From the NCBI GenBank assembly GCA_964016985.1, contig OZ024830.1, forward strand, positions 17,849,691-17,913,690: DNA of 64,000 nucleotides. Direction: 5' to 3'. The stretch comes from Anodontia alba (Eukaryota > Mollusca > Bivalvia > Lucinida > Lucinidae). The position numbers and the translations under genes are program-made. Shown here in pieces: positions 42,855-53,734 of the stretch; the stretch's first letter is position 1, and each line of letters begins with the position of its first letter. A model generated the notes under the pieces. It was not told where the DNA came from. It did not search any database and saw only the letters and a program-made list of their open reading frames with translations.

Positions 42855-42905
42855 AAAAAACAAAAAAAAAACAAAAAAAAAAAAAAAAAACAGGAAGTCA
42901 CAAAG
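42690..42905. repeat. Copy of the GGAGCAAATTCTTTC repeat, with A-rich expansion
   Basis: GAAAGAACTTGCTCCC, GGAGCAAATTCTTTC, AGTAGATCCCC and ACAGGAAGTCACAAAGTTG match 24641-25150. The A/C-rich tract at 42819-42889 is inserted before the last block. Confidence 0.6.
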
Positions 42906-43129
42906 TTGTCACTCTTGAACAAAATTGCAGAACGACTACTTTCAGCTCTATTTGCTCGATCCATGGCATCCTTTGTCGTTGTTAAAGATAATATCCATTG
43001 TTATACACAGATTATTAACATGATATTTACAAGCTGTAACTTGTTAAAAGCTAAACGAAAAGGACAACACAAAAAGGCTAAACGTGATCACCAGTTTGAA
43101 ATCAATAATAAACAGAGCAACTTGTAATT

Positions 43130-43428
43130 TGTGACATCGAAGTATGCAAACAGAAGTTTAGTTATTAATTTTTTGTGCAGATTTGTAATCGCTACCAGGC
43201 ATCCGATGTACATAGACAGCTACAGAGAGGAAAACATTTAATACTATTATTATCAGGATTTTTATTTATTAATTTTTATTTATTTATTTATTTTATTCAT
43301 TTAGTTATTATTTTATATATAGTTTTATTTTTATTCCGAACTGTACTCGGAACAAAAGAGGATATCATATCGAATGATCTTGAATTAAGTACAAAATATC
43401 CCTTCACTTATAAAAAAATACGATATGG

Positions 43429-43460
<32 letters not shown>

Positions 43461-43470
43461 ACAGCCAGGA
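43130..43470. other. No gene seen; AT-rich
   Basis: Includes a TTTA-rich run (43260-43330) and (AT)n at 43432-43460. Confidence 0.5.
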
Positions 43471-43499
43471 TTAGATCGAACTCTGAATGAATTTATTCA

Positions 43500-45000
43500 A
43501 TTTTGAAAGTAACATACTTCTGTTAGTAGTAATTTTAGTAGCTGGAGCATTTCCAGATTGCTGGAATATTACCTTGGTGTCATTTGTGCCTAAAAACAAA
43601 AGAAGTGTATAATTGTAAGAATTATCTGTGTCTCATTTGACAAGTTGTTTGGGTCATTTACGCATTCCATTGCTTTAGTGCAGACTGCATTCTTATATGG
43701 AAAACAATAATTTATATCATGAATTTCAGGCAGGATTAAGACCCGGTTATCAGGACAACATACCCTATCTATACAATTAAACCTATTTTGAATACATTTT
43801 TATAAAAAATGCAAGAAAAAAAATATGCATATTTTGCAGACTTTTCTAAAGCCTTTGATACAGTTTGGCGAACAAGATTGTTTCAAATTTGCTGCAATTA
43901 GGTACTAGTGGCCACTTCTATAAAATTATTAAATACATGTACTGAAATTCCAAATTCATAGTAAAAAAAAACACACACAAAATAGAAGACTTCTCTGCCA
44001 TCTATAATTGCATAAAAAGCAGTGTCGCACGTTATTAACAGCCGTGCATTAACCGGCGAAAAGCCGTGTAAAACAAGGCAATTCACGCGCTGTTAATGCA
44101 CAGCTACGCAACTTTCAATATGCTCATACCGGGGCCACAGATTTGCTGCCGTTACGAGATGTGTACTGCCCGGCCCTAGAACAAGCATAGTCAGTGGGAA
44201 TTACTTTCGCGAGACTTCGGTGAAAATGTGAAACAAAATAGTGCAAGAAATAACGCAAAATGCAGGAAATGTTTTCAGTTTTTATGCAATAATAGCGATC
44301 GAACATGGGTTTTCAATGCATTAACATTCGCCAAGTCCCTTGGGAGGTGTTGAATACCGCGGCCTTCGGCCTCGGTTTTCAACGCCTCCCACGGGACCTG
44401 GCGAATGTTAATGCATGAAAAACCATGTTTGATCCCTATATTGGCAAATATGAAAAAGGTGTGAGACAAGGAGACTAAGGGGCAAGTAAAGCATTATCCT
44501 TTTCAATCTTTACATCAATGACATAAATAAAATACTTGACGCTTCAATTCCAGTTCCAGCTTCTTTAAACTCCACAATACTCAATAGTCTTGTTTATGCT
44601 GACATTTTAGTGGTGTTGTCAGAAAGTAAAAAAGTCTACTAACTTGTCTCGATACTTTGCAAATGCACTGTGATACGTGGAAATAATTATTTTTAGTAAT
44701 GGTTAAACAGACACCAAGCCGTTGAAATTTATGACATACAATTTAGAAATTGAAATTGTAGAGAAGTACACTTATCTTGGTATGGTATTGTTTTATAATG
44801 GTAATTTAAAACACGCTGCAAATCATTTGTATCAGAAAAGTTTGAAAGCGATTTTGTCGCATAAAATCTAAAGATTTAGATTTTAATGTATTAAGCAACA
44901 GTTTCAAACTGAAACTTGTTGACATACTTATACGTCCCATATTAACTTATGTATCTGAAATTTGGATCAGTGCTTTTTACCATTAAAGATAAAACATGAG
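43500..45000 (+). pseudogene. Decayed non-LTR retrotransposon RT, split by a palindromic insertion
   Basis: Plus-strand fragments in order: FPDCWNITLVSFVPKNKRS (43544), NNNLYHEFQAGLRPGYQDN (43705), YAYFADFSKAFDTVWRTRLF (43828; motif A), GVRQGD (44459; motif B start), ILNSLVYADILVVLSES (44577; catalytic box as YADI) and EKYTYLGMVLFYNGNLKHA (44762; motif E). The order is that of an RT, with stops and frameshifts throughout. About 500 bp (43930-44448) are inserted between motifs A and B. Confidence 0.7.
44296..44435. repeat. 140-bp palindrome inside the inserted segment
   Basis: Arms GATCGAACATGGGTTTTC ... GCATTAACATTCGCCAAG.CCC and GGGACCTGGCGAATGTTAATGC ... CATGTTTGATC (long arms cited by ends). 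Tip GCGGCCTTCGGCC. Also GTGCATTAAC / GTTAATGCAC within 44040-44105. Confidence 0.75.
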
Positions 45001-45064
45001 ATACAATTCCCTTTGAAACAATACATATTTTGTAACTGTTTACTAGGGGTTCATAACGATAAAC

Positions 45065-45195
45065 GTCAAAACTATTGCCTTTGGGAAGAAAGAACACCCT
45101 ACGAATTAAAAATGGGAGTCTCAGTTTAATTGAAACTCTTCATAAGCAGTAATGATGCTTGCAACACCTCTAACGCCCTCTTTAAATTTAAATTC
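45065..45195 (+). repeat. Dispersed repeat R13 (copy 4, partial)
   Basis: AAAACTATTGCCTTTGGG, GGGAGTCTCAGTTTAATTG, CTTCATAAGCAGTAATG. Confidence 0.5.
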
Positions 45196-45443
45196 AGAGA
45201 ACGTTTAAACAAGCGTCCAGCTACCAATTTTCCCTAAGAAGTCATATATGAACTCTACACAGTCTCTTTGAAATTCAGAAGCTATTGTGTATACAAGCTC
45301 CATAAACATACCATGAAAAAATTAGGCATTCAGTAGAGAAATATATGAAATCATCTGACAGTAGCAAATTTAACAGCAGCTTCAACACCATTATGGGGCG
45401 CCATAAGCGAAAAAGTACATTCGAACATGCGCAAAATGCACAA

Positions 45444-45721
45444 CATTACGAAAACACGCCTATTCAAATATATTGAAAATTTTACCACCAAAAAAATGAA
45501 AATTTTCAGATAAAAATTCTGATATTTTTCATATTTCTGCTCAAAACATAGATTGTGAGTACTCGTTAGAACCGCCCCGGTGAGGCGGTTCTAACGAATA
45601 CCCACAATCTATGTTTTGAGCAGAAATAAGAAAAATAATGTATACCCCTGTAAACCCCAGTTTTACTATATAAAAGTGGGGTTTAAGGGGGTCAAAATTA
45701 TATAGGCATGTTTACGTGATG
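45444..45721 (-). mobile_element. HPE-A copy 16
   Basis: 278 bp. Tip CCGGTG. Right TIR ATGTTTACGTGATG. Confidence 0.95.
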
Positions 45722-45734
45722 AAGCATACCACCC

Positions 45735-45910
45735 AGCGCAGGCGCAAAGTATCGCCCGTGCCTTTGTTCTCCCTTCATACATTTTGCAGTATCCAATGAT
45801 TCTTTTATGATAGTGAATACCCTGATCAAACTGCGCGCATGTGCATGCTGATCTGAATCTTCGCTGCTCTTATATGCCCGAAAAGGCGTTTTCGCATGGC
45901 GCGGCCCATA
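45735..45910. repeat. HP-E family copy (inverted pair)
   Basis: GCAGTATCCAATGATTC, TGATCAAACTGCGCGCATG, GATCTGAATCTTCGCTGC, TTTTCGCATGGCGCGGCC. Same layout as 50335-50530. Confidence 0.55.
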
Positions 45911-46150
45911 TGATGATGATGATAACAATAGTACTAATAATAACACGAAGAAGAAGAAGAAGAAAAAGAAATAGAAGAAAAGACGAAGAAGGAGTAGAAA
46001 TAGAATCGACAGCATCAGCAATAACACTCTAAAATAATAATAATGATAATGATAATAATAAATAATAATAAAAGTAATAGATGAAAAAAGAAAGAAGAAG
46101 AAGGAGGAGGAGGAGTTGAAGAAGAAGAAGAAAAGGAAGAAGAAGAGACA
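45911..46150. repeat. Purine-rich trinucleotide region
   Basis: GAT, AAT and GAA/GAG trinucleotide runs. The charged peptide frames across it are artefacts. Confidence 0.8.
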
Positions 46151-46558
46151 CAGAAGACTGTCCATGGAATCAGAAGATACTAGAAGACTTTCCTGGGAAT
46201 CAGACTATTCTAGACAGCTAAGTGAATTTGATTTCATTTTAGCTTTAATATGTAACTTCGACCTTGCATGTGCATACTTGATTTCTGCTTTCAACAGTCT
46301 CGAACATGGAATTATTTTATTATGTGATCGGTTCCCGGAAGGTCAGTTACCACTGAGGGTAGCAGCCGTCTAGGCCGTTGTGGTGTGCTACGACAAAAAA
46401 TGACAAAATGACACCCGGTATCATTTATTGTACATCACCTACGAATATTTGATTTTCTAAAAACCATTAACTAGAAAAATACTTTTCGTGCATAGGTAGT
46501 TACGACAAATGGTTTTGCATTAAATCATGACAAATTTACACTTCTATGTAAAGCGCCT

Positions 46559-46592
<34 letters not shown>

Positions 46593-47100
46593 ACAAAAAA
46601 AAAAAAAAAAAACGACTTTCGAAAACACAGTAAGGTTTGTGGGTGTGTACTTAATCTAAAGGGTTCTCGTTTATTAAAAAAATTAGATGTTATCTATACT
46701 TTAAATTGTTGAATGATATATCATTTCAGCCGTGACGTGAAGCAACCTGTTATTGAAAAATAGACTGATTAGCACGCGCACTCACGCATACGCATCGGCA
46801 GAGTTCCCTGGGGATTTGCATGGTGACCACATATTGCCTCATAACCTATTTACGGAGAAGATAGCAGAGTTTGGGAAACTCTCAAGTTAAGAGGACTTCA
46901 ATTTTAAGACAGTATTGTAATCCTCGGCCCTGGTCACTGTCTACATCAAGGTTAGGAATGTCCCATTTGTTGCAGGAACGTTTCATACTGGAGGAGAGTA
47001 CACGCACCCAGGGGCAAGGGCTTACTTTGTCTAAAGAAATGTATATCTGTCAACTAAACAGTCGGTAAGCACACATTATATTAAGAACAAAAGACAAAAG
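46151..47100. other. No gene recognised
   Basis: Contains A tracts at 46561-46610. Short open frames at 46116-46373 and 46871-47068 have no domain or splice context. Confidence 0.4.
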
Positions 47101-47101
47101 G

Positions 47102-47632
47102 CATTACGAAAACATGCCTATTCAAAGATACTGAAAATTTTACCATTTATTTTTTTTTTTCAGTAAAAATTCTTATATTTTTCATATTTCTGCTCAAAAC
47201 ATAGATTGTGGTTGCTCGTTCTAACGCGTACCCACAATCTATGTTTGTGAGCAGAAATAAGAAAAATAATATGTACCCTTATAACATCACGAAAACATGC
47301 CTATATAATTTTGACCCCCTTAAACCCCACTTTTATATAGTAAAACTGGGGTTTGCAGGGGTATAAGTTATTTTTCTTATTTCTGCTCAAACCATAGATT
47401 GTGGGTACTCGTTAGAACCGCCTCGCCGAGGCGGTTCTAACGAGTACCAACAATCTATGTTTTGAGCAGAAATATGAAAAATATCACAGTTTTTTTATCT
47501 GAAAATTTTAAATTTTTGGAGGAGAAATTTTCTATATATTTGAATAGGTGTGTTTTCGTAATGAACCCCGGTTTTACTATATGAAAGTGGGGTTTAAGGG
47601 GGTCAAAATTATACAATCATGTTTTCGTGATG
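47102..47632 (-). mobile_element. HPE-A copy 17, interrupted by copy 18
   Basis: Outer element: 47102-47284 and 47564-47632. Its hairpin is largely lost (TGTGGTTGCTCGTTCTAACGC). The break falls in the CCTGTAA|ACCCC segment. Confidence 0.9.
47285..47563 (+). mobile_element. HPE-A copy 18, nested in copy 17
   Basis: 279 bp, complete, opposite orientation to its host, tip CGCCG. Flanks TTATAA and AACCCC. Confidence 0.95.
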
Positions 47633-47908
47633 GGTTTCCATGTACGCAGATATATTCTTACTTGTATCATTTTTCGAGACTAATGGTATCCGAAAATGTT
47701 TCGTCGGGGTGTTATTTTTCGTCGCATCGGTGGTGTCAGACATACTCCAGTGTTCAGCCAGAAAGGGGTTACATCCACTATCTCTAGAACATCGTGCTTT
47801 ATGGAGCCGTAAAACATACAAGGTTCCTAATGTAATCAGACGACAATTAGCTCCCTTGATTCGTTGTCCGCAATAAGGAAATATAATCGCACAAATAGTC
47901 CTTGCTTA

Positions 47909-48149
47909 ACCCTTAAAACGTCAAGAACACCTGCATCTGAAAATGTCGTCTGTTATGTCGTCTGCTAAATATTCTTGCAAACTTTTCAAACCTATTTTTG
48001 CATACAGGCAAACAGTGTGGACCGAGATCAGACTCCTCCTGGAGGAGCAGTCTGATCTGGGTCCACGCTGTTTGCAAAAAATGACTTTTAAAATCACAAG
48101 CAGATGAAAAAGCAGACGACAATTGTTGTGACTGGCAGTTTAAGGGTTA
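47909..48149. mobile_element. HP-D element with TAACCCTTAAA ends
   Basis: Ends TTAACCCTTAAAAC / GTTTAAGGGTTAA; inner GTCGTCTG / CAGACGAC. Hairpin 48003-48079 with GACTCCTCCTGGAGGAGCAGTC at the tip. Confidence 0.65.
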
Positions 48150-48182
48150 ACTTCATAGTGTTTTTTGGTAAGTGTATGACTG

Positions 48183-48255
48183 AGAAACAAACAATAACAC
48201 CTCACGCATTTGATTAGGATTGGTCATTGTCAGTAATGACAGACGAACACCTTGA
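48183..48255 (+). mobile_element. 3'-end fragment of the RTE-like LINE family
   Basis: AACAATAACACCTCACGC, GATTGGTCATTGTCAGTAATG and ACAGACGAAC match 17258-17305. Confidence 0.55.
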
Positions 48256-48764
48256 CTGAGAAGAATGCTTATCAGTGCATCACAGAATGTTATATGAAAG
48301 ATCTTCAAAATTAATATTTGTTACAGTTTCTTCCGATTTATGGAAAAAGGTGAACCAAAGCGCATCCCCTAATGGTGCGTCTACTAGGGCCATAACTGGA
48401 CTTTGCTGATCGGTGCTTGGTTGGACAGCTGATAGCAGGAAAAGAAGCCCGTCGACTCCGTTTTAGAATAGGATAAATTGAAAGGTAAGACATGTCTAAA
48501 ATAGCACAAGAAAGTATGAATTGATTGGAATGTTACTCAAAGAGATACGTGCATGGAAAGCTACGGAAAGTTAACCCTGCTGACCACGTATATACTCTGC
48601 TTTTGTAAACAGTGTAGATCCAGATCAGTTGGCTTCTGAAGGGATCTATGGCAGTGCCAAACAAAAAGGTGCCTTCGAGCGTATGCAAATTCATCGTTTT
48701 AGGTCACACTGAGAGCACAAGTTTACCGGACCCGGATAACAGTGGTGCATTTTCGGGTCAAATT
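48256..48764. other. No gene seen
   Basis: Contains a partial HP-D arm (GTAAACAGTGTAGATCC near 48605). Confidence 0.4.
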
Positions 48765-49045
48765 CATCACGAAAACATGCCTATTCAAATATATAATGAA
48801 AATTTTACCACCAAAAAATGAAAATTTTCAGATAAAAAATTCCGATATTTTTTCAAATTTCTGCTCAAAACATAGATTGTGGGTAATCGTTAGAACCGCC
48901 TCGTCGAGGCGGTTCTAACAAGTACCCACAATCTATATTTTGAGCAAAAATAAGAAAAATAATGTATACCTCTGTAAACCCCAGTTTTACTATACAAAAG
49001 TGGGGTTTATGGGGGTCAAAATTATATAGGCGTGTTTTCGTGATG
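48765..49045 (-). mobile_element. HPE-A copy 19
   Basis: 281 bp, tip CGTCG. The left TIR has CATCACG, a change normally found at the other end. Confidence 0.95.
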
Positions 49046-49059
49046 TCCTAAAGATTGTT

Positions 49060-49390
49060 ATCAACATAATCATCATTGACCAATGAAATCAAACCGCGCG
49101 TTATAACGGTTAGAGAGTGTACATAAAGCCGCGCTGTTCGTGTCGCTGTGACGTCAGAGTGCAATGTAAAGAGGGTTATCTGTAAAACCTGGACTGGGAC
49201 ATTGGCAAACAGTGCAGACCCAGATCTGACGCCGCGTTCTGATTTGGGTCTACACTTTTTGCTTAAATAACAAGAAGTTAAGGGTTAAAAGAAAGTCTTA
49301 AGTCTCCTTTATAACTTAGGGAACATTTTCCAGCCTACTCAGAGACAATCGACCCACAAGTGCTGTCAGTGCTTTGATTTATCAAGAAAT
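49060..49390. repeat. Repeat partner of 53735-54160, containing HP-D
   Basis: ACCAATGAAATCAAACCGCGC, TGACGTCAGAGTGCAATG, GGTTATCTGTAA and GAGACAATCGACCCAC occur at both places. HP-D hairpin at 49204-49262 is present here but not in the partner. Confidence 0.65.
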
Positions 49391-49410
49391 AAAAAATATT
49401 TTGACATAAT

Positions 49411-49763
49411 AGTCAAACTTCAATGGCTCGAACAGTTTTAGGACCATGGAAATTTGTTCGAGAGATGGGTAGTTCGAGCCAATGAGATTTAATCATGGCG
49501 CCAGGTCAGGAAGCAAATGGCGATAATTTATGGAAATGTTTTCGATCTTCAACAAAATAATGGTATTGCGTGTACACATTATAATCGCCTCATCGAGGCG
49601 ATTCTAATGAGTACGTACACCATACAATTTCATAATAAAATAAGAAAAATTCTCTCAATATTTATTACCTTGAGCTATCGGAAAAAGTCCGTTGGGACTC
49701 AAAATGAGTTCGAATAAGCCATGGTAAACGAGCCATCGGTGTTCGAGCCATTGAAGTTCAACT
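49411..49763. mobile_element. HPE-B copy 3
   Basis: AGTCAAACTTCAATGGCTCG / GAGCCATTGAAGTTCAACT. Core TATAATCGCCTC / GAGGCGATTCTAATGAG at 49580-49606. Confidence 0.8.
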
Positions 49764-49789
49764 ATATTCGATTTTCTGCACACCAAGCC

Positions 49790-49885
49790 CCTACTAAAAA
49801 GAGTCCTATTCTCCTTGGGAGAAATTTGTTTTCCCTTAAATGAGTTCCCTTAAGAGAAGACTACTTTTTAGAAGGGAGGTAAACT
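49790..49885. repeat. Copy of the GGAGAAATTTGTTTCC repeat
   Basis: CTACTAAAAAGAGTCC ... GGGAGAAATTTG ... CTTTTTAGAAGGG; an inverted-repeat relative of 25610-25735. Confidence 0.4.
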
Positions 49886-50034
49886 ATTTTGATTAATTAC
49901 CGTCCCTGAAAGTGTATGCAGTCCCCCTAAACTATTGCTGATAGCTGAGATTCTACACTATACATTCTTTAATGGAAAACTGGTCTTCTAAAGAGTATTT
50001 TACAGACGTGTCGTCGGCGAACCGTCGCGTTATT

Positions 50035-50190
50035 TCTTGACGGAATGATATGAGTCGCGCCTTGCGAAAACATGTCTTCGGTCATATGCAGACAGCGAAG
50101 CCCAGATCAGACTGCGCATTCGCATTCGCGCAGTCTAATTAGGGTCTTCACTGTCCGCTTATAGAATCATTCTATTGGATACTATAGAAT
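50035..50190. repeat. HP-E element; closest dispersed relative of the satellite
   Basis: CATATGCAGACAGCGAAG, GATCAGACTGCGCATTC, CGCGCAGTCTAATTAGGG, CTTCACTGTCCGC and ATACTATAGAATACATAA align in order with one satellite monomer of 6480-9250. Confidence 0.6.
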
Positions 50191-50334
50191 ACATAACGAA
50201 ATACAGCAAAGTTCCTGATCAGACTTTACATCTCCACTGGCTGACAGCGTCCTAGAACTGAGCACTGAAGTAGAATTTCATGTCGAAGTTCGTGTTATTT
50301 TAAGATTCCGCGAATAACCATTTCCTTATTTCAG

Positions 50335-50530
50335 CAAAAATGGGTCGCGCTCAAGCGAAAATATGTCTCGAACATGCGCAAAATGCACAGATTCAGATTC
50401 ATCCCGCGCATTCGCAAAGTCTGATCCGGGCATTTGCTCTCCATTGATATATAGTGTCCAATGATTCTTTAAGCGGACAGTGAAGGCCCTGATCTGATTG
50501 CTCATTGCGCGTTTACGCATGGCGTGGCCT
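50335..50530. repeat. HP-E inverted pair
   Basis: GGGTCGCGCTCAAGCGAAAA / GCGTTTACGCATGGCGTGGCC ends; inner GCAAAGTCTGATCCGGG and AGGCCCTGATCTGATTG. Confidence 0.5.
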
Positions 50531-50533
50531 AAA

Positions 50534-50853
50534 AATCACATAAACATACCTAAATAATTATGACACCCCCGCACCCCCCCCCCCCCCCCACACACACACA
50601 CACACACACAAAAAAAACAAACAAAAAAAAAACAAAAAAAAACACTTTTATATAGTAAAGCTGGGGTTTACAGTTGTATAATATTTTTTTTGTTTCTGCT
50701 CAAAAATATAACGGGTACCCACAATCTATATTTTTGAGCAGAAATGTTAGAAATATCAGAGTTTTTATCTTAAAATTTTCATTTTTTTTTTTTTTTTTCT
50801 TTTGGTGGTAAAATATTCAATGTATTTGAATAGGCGTGTTTAGGCGTGTAATG
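50534..50853 (+). mobile_element. HPE-A copy 20 (degraded)
   Basis: About 320 bp. Left part is invaded by C, CA and A tracts (50568-50643). The hairpin keeps only outer arms (ACGGGTACCCACAATC). Right TIR duplicated (GGCGTGTTTAGGCGTGTAATG). Confidence 0.8.
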
Positions 50854-51032
50854 ATAAAGAGTTGGAGAAATCCCCAGAATCAAGTTTGACAATTTGTTAT
50901 AAAGGTGTGCTTCCATCTTAAAATGGACAGTGTTTGCATGCACCAAAGTAATCCGAAACGAAGAGTGAAGATCACACGACCATGTTATTTTGCACTAGTG
51001 AAAATACCGTGTCATTTCGCGTGTGAAATATC

Positions 51033-51283
51033 CCTTACGAAAACAAGCCTATTCTAAAATACTGAAAATTTAACCACCAAAAGATGAAAACTTTCCGATA
51101 GAAATACTCATATTTTTTTCATATTTCTGCTCAAAACAAGTCGAGGCAGATCTAACGAATACCCACAATCTATGTTTTTCAGCAGAAATAAGAAAAATAT
51201 TGTATACCCCTGTAAACCCCAGTTTTACAATATAAAAATGGGGTTGAATGGGGTCAGCTTTTTATAGGCATGTTTTCGTGATG
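51033..51283 (-). mobile_element. HPE-A copy 21, hairpin mostly deleted
   Basis: 251 bp; from CTCAAAACA it jumps to AGTCGAGGCAGATCTAACG. Confidence 0.85.
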
Positions 51284-51398
51284 ATTTTTATTTATTTATT
51301 TCGGATATACAGTGATTTCGCTGCTTGCAATAAAATAAATCAAAATATTATATACAAAAAAAAACAAAAAAAAAAAAAAAACAAAAAAAAAAAAAAAC

Positions 51399-51433
<35 letters not shown>

Positions 51434-51540
51434 ACGTTTGTTCCAAATATTATGGTTGAGCTTAGATTGTCAATTTCGCACGTGAGCCCCACTCAACAGT
51501 CACATGGGGCCGCAACTTGAGAAACCGTACCTTCTGACAT
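51284..51540. other. No gene seen; A-rich tract
   Basis: A/C low-complexity at 51355-51432. Confidence 0.5.
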
Positions 51541-51685
51541 GTACAACCAACGAAGACTTAAATCAGACTGCGCATCCGTGCATTCTGATCAGAATTTGCG
51601 TTTTTCACGTGAAGAACTTTTGCATCATTGACTATCCAAAATGCAAGACTCTCATCAGACTGTGCGAATGCGTAGGCTGATCAGA
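51540..51685. repeat. HP-E inverted pair
   Basis: AACGAAGACTTAAATCAGACTGCGC (two blocks), CATTCTGATCAGAATTTGCG, CTCATCAGACTGTGCGAATG, CGTAGGCTGATCAG. Confidence 0.5.
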
Positions 51686-51688
51686 ATC

Positions 51689-51966
51689 CATCACGTTAAC
51701 GTACCTATATAATTTTGACCCCCTTAAACCCCACTTTTATATAGTAAAACTATGGTTGACAGGGGTATATATTATTTTTCTTATTTCTGCTCAAAAACAT
51801 AGATTGTTGGTACTCGTTAGAACCGCCTCGCCGAGGCGGTTCTAACGAGTACCAACAATCTATGTTTTGAGCAGAAATATTAAAAATATCAAATTTTTTA
51901 TCTGAAAATTTTCATTTTTTGGTGGAAAAATTTTCAGTATATTTGGATAGGTATGTTTTCGTAATG
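51689..51966 (+). mobile_element. HPE-A copy 22
   Basis: 278 bp. Both arms read GTTGGTACTC / GAGTACCAAC, a paired change relative to GTGGGTACTC. Confidence 0.95.
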
Positions 51967-52137
51967 CTTAGTTAGGCTCACATGTCCGAAGGTACATTTT
52001 CGTACGTTGTTGCTGACATTGACGTAGGACTGAACAAGGCACATGAATCATGCTTCATGCATTACACTATCTGCAGTATCGTGTCTGAGCGAATAAGATC
52101 ATTTTACAATCTCATAATACATGTAACAACAGTGAAC

Positions 52138-52186
52138 ATGGATGTTCGTTTTATAATAGTATTTCTGTTTATCTTGCCTGAAATAT
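52138..52186 (+). CDS. CCP-protein gene, candidate exon 1 (signal peptide)
   Basis: ATG then MDVRFIIVFLFILPEI, a compact signal peptide, with donor GTGAGT at 52187. It ends in phase 1, matching the phase-1 acceptor of the CCP exon at 58073; joining gives ...LPEI-Y-RAENHC. The distance (5.9 kb intron) and lack of transcript evidence keep this tentative. A longer frame upstream (51982) is open too, but it would bury the signal peptide. Confidence 0.45.
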
Positions 52187-52225
52187 GTGAGTAAAAGTTC
52201 CTGTATGTTAATATTAATGTTGATA

Positions 52226-52593
52226 CAGTATAATATCAATGACTCGAACACCGATGGCTCGTTTACCATGGCTAACTCGACTTCGTTTTTGAGTATCTAG
52301 GAAATTCTCTTGATAGCCCAAGAAAGCAAATATTTATGGATATTTAAGGAAAATTTCTTATTTTATCATGAAATAGCTGTTGTGTGTACTCATAAGAATC
52401 CCAACATCGATGCGATTCTAATGAGTACACTCAACATACCATTATTATATAGAAGGCCGAAAAAGACATTACCTAAATTATATCCATTTGCCTCTTGACT
52501 TGCCGTTATGATTAACCCTCAATAGCTTGAACTACCCCTATCTCGAACAAATTTTCATGGTCCCAAAGGTATTCGAGTCATTGAAGTTCGACT
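52226..52593. mobile_element. HPE-B copy 4
   Basis: TA-flanked, CAGTATAATATCAATGACTC / GAGTCATTGAAGTTCGACT. Core TTGTGTGTACTCATAAGAATCCC ... GCGATTCTAATGAGTACACTC (52378-52435, quoted by ends). It lies 40 bp into the presumed intron 1. Confidence 0.8.
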
Positions 52594-52679
52594 ATATTTA
52601 TAATTCCAATATTAACAAGAAAGCCAAAATAGCTTTATATCGCTCAGTTTTTTATTCTATTGGCCTTTCGCGTCAAGAG

Positions 52680-53240
52680 AAGAAGTTCAAAATATTTTTC
52701 AATATGGCGGCTATGGTAGCCATCTTGGATTTCCGATTGGAACATTTTTTTTTTATTTACAATTCACCCAAATACTTCCTAGCAAGTTTCCAGTAAATTG
52801 GTTTAGGGGACTTTCAAAACAGATTTTCAAGATGGTGACCAACTTGGTTTTCTGATCGAAACGATTTTAGCTATTTTGTTTTATCTACAAGTCGCTCTGA
52901 TACTTCCTACTAAGTTTCGAGGCATTTGGTCATTATATTCAGAGGACGTTTAGAATATATTTTCAAACTGGTGACCATGGCGGCTATCTTGAATTTCAGA
53001 TCGGAACGATTTTAACTACTTTTGATCTACAAGTCACCCCGATACTTCGTACCAAGTTTTGCCTGAGTTGGCATTTCTGTCCTGAAACTGTTCAAAGGTT
53101 GTTTTTTTCTATTTTTTAACTCTGTAGGCCATCTTGTTCATTGGAGCCAAATCATACAGCTACTTTGTAGGGAGTCACTTAGGCAACATTCCTGTGAAGT
53201 TTGAAATTTGCCCATTGGTGTTAGAGGAGTTGTCATTTAA
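52680..53240. repeat. Diverged tandem repeat, about 137-bp units
   Basis: Units start near 52685, 52819 and 52957, each with ATTTTCAA.ATGG.G, CTTGGATTTC.GAT.GGAA, TCTACAAGTC.C, ATACTTCCTA..AAGTTT. A fourth weak unit runs to about 53240. The motif is common in invertebrate non-coding repeats. Confidence 0.7.
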
Positions 53241-53423
53241 AGCAAATTGTTGACCAATCACAATAGCCCATCATGAGCAGTTCGTGTTTGTGCTAATGTG
53301 TTTGTGTTAGCAGAAGTAGACAGAAGTATACGCTAAGATGAAACTAAAGGATGATTTAGTGCGAGTAAAGTCGATTTTCCTCTACGCTAGTTTTCGGGTC
53401 GATTCTTGACAATCGAATCAAGG

Positions 53424-53703
53424 GATTACGAAAACGTGCCTATTCAAATATACTGAAAATTTTATGATGAAAAAAAAATGAAAATTTTCAGATATGAAAA
53501 GTCTGATATTTTTCATATTTCTGCTCAAAACATAGTTTGTGGTACTCGTTAGAACCGCCTCGACGAGGCGGTTCTAACGAGTACTCACAATCTATGTTTT
53601 TGAGCAGAAATAAGAAAAATAATGCATACCCCTGTTACCCCAGTTTTACTATATAAAAGAGGCGTTTAAGGGGTAATAATTATATATGCGTGATTTCGTG
53701 ATG
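53424..53703 (-). mobile_element. HPE-A copy 23
   Basis: 280 bp, tip CGACG. Left TIR begins GATTACG. Confidence 0.95.
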
Positions 53704-53734
53704 GCATACTCACACCAAACTTTCCTTATGGTTG

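Noticed and set aside
45698..46165. Phe/Ser/Leu-rich 155-codon frame on the minus strand
   Set aside because: It is the complement of GAA/AAT trinucleotide runs.
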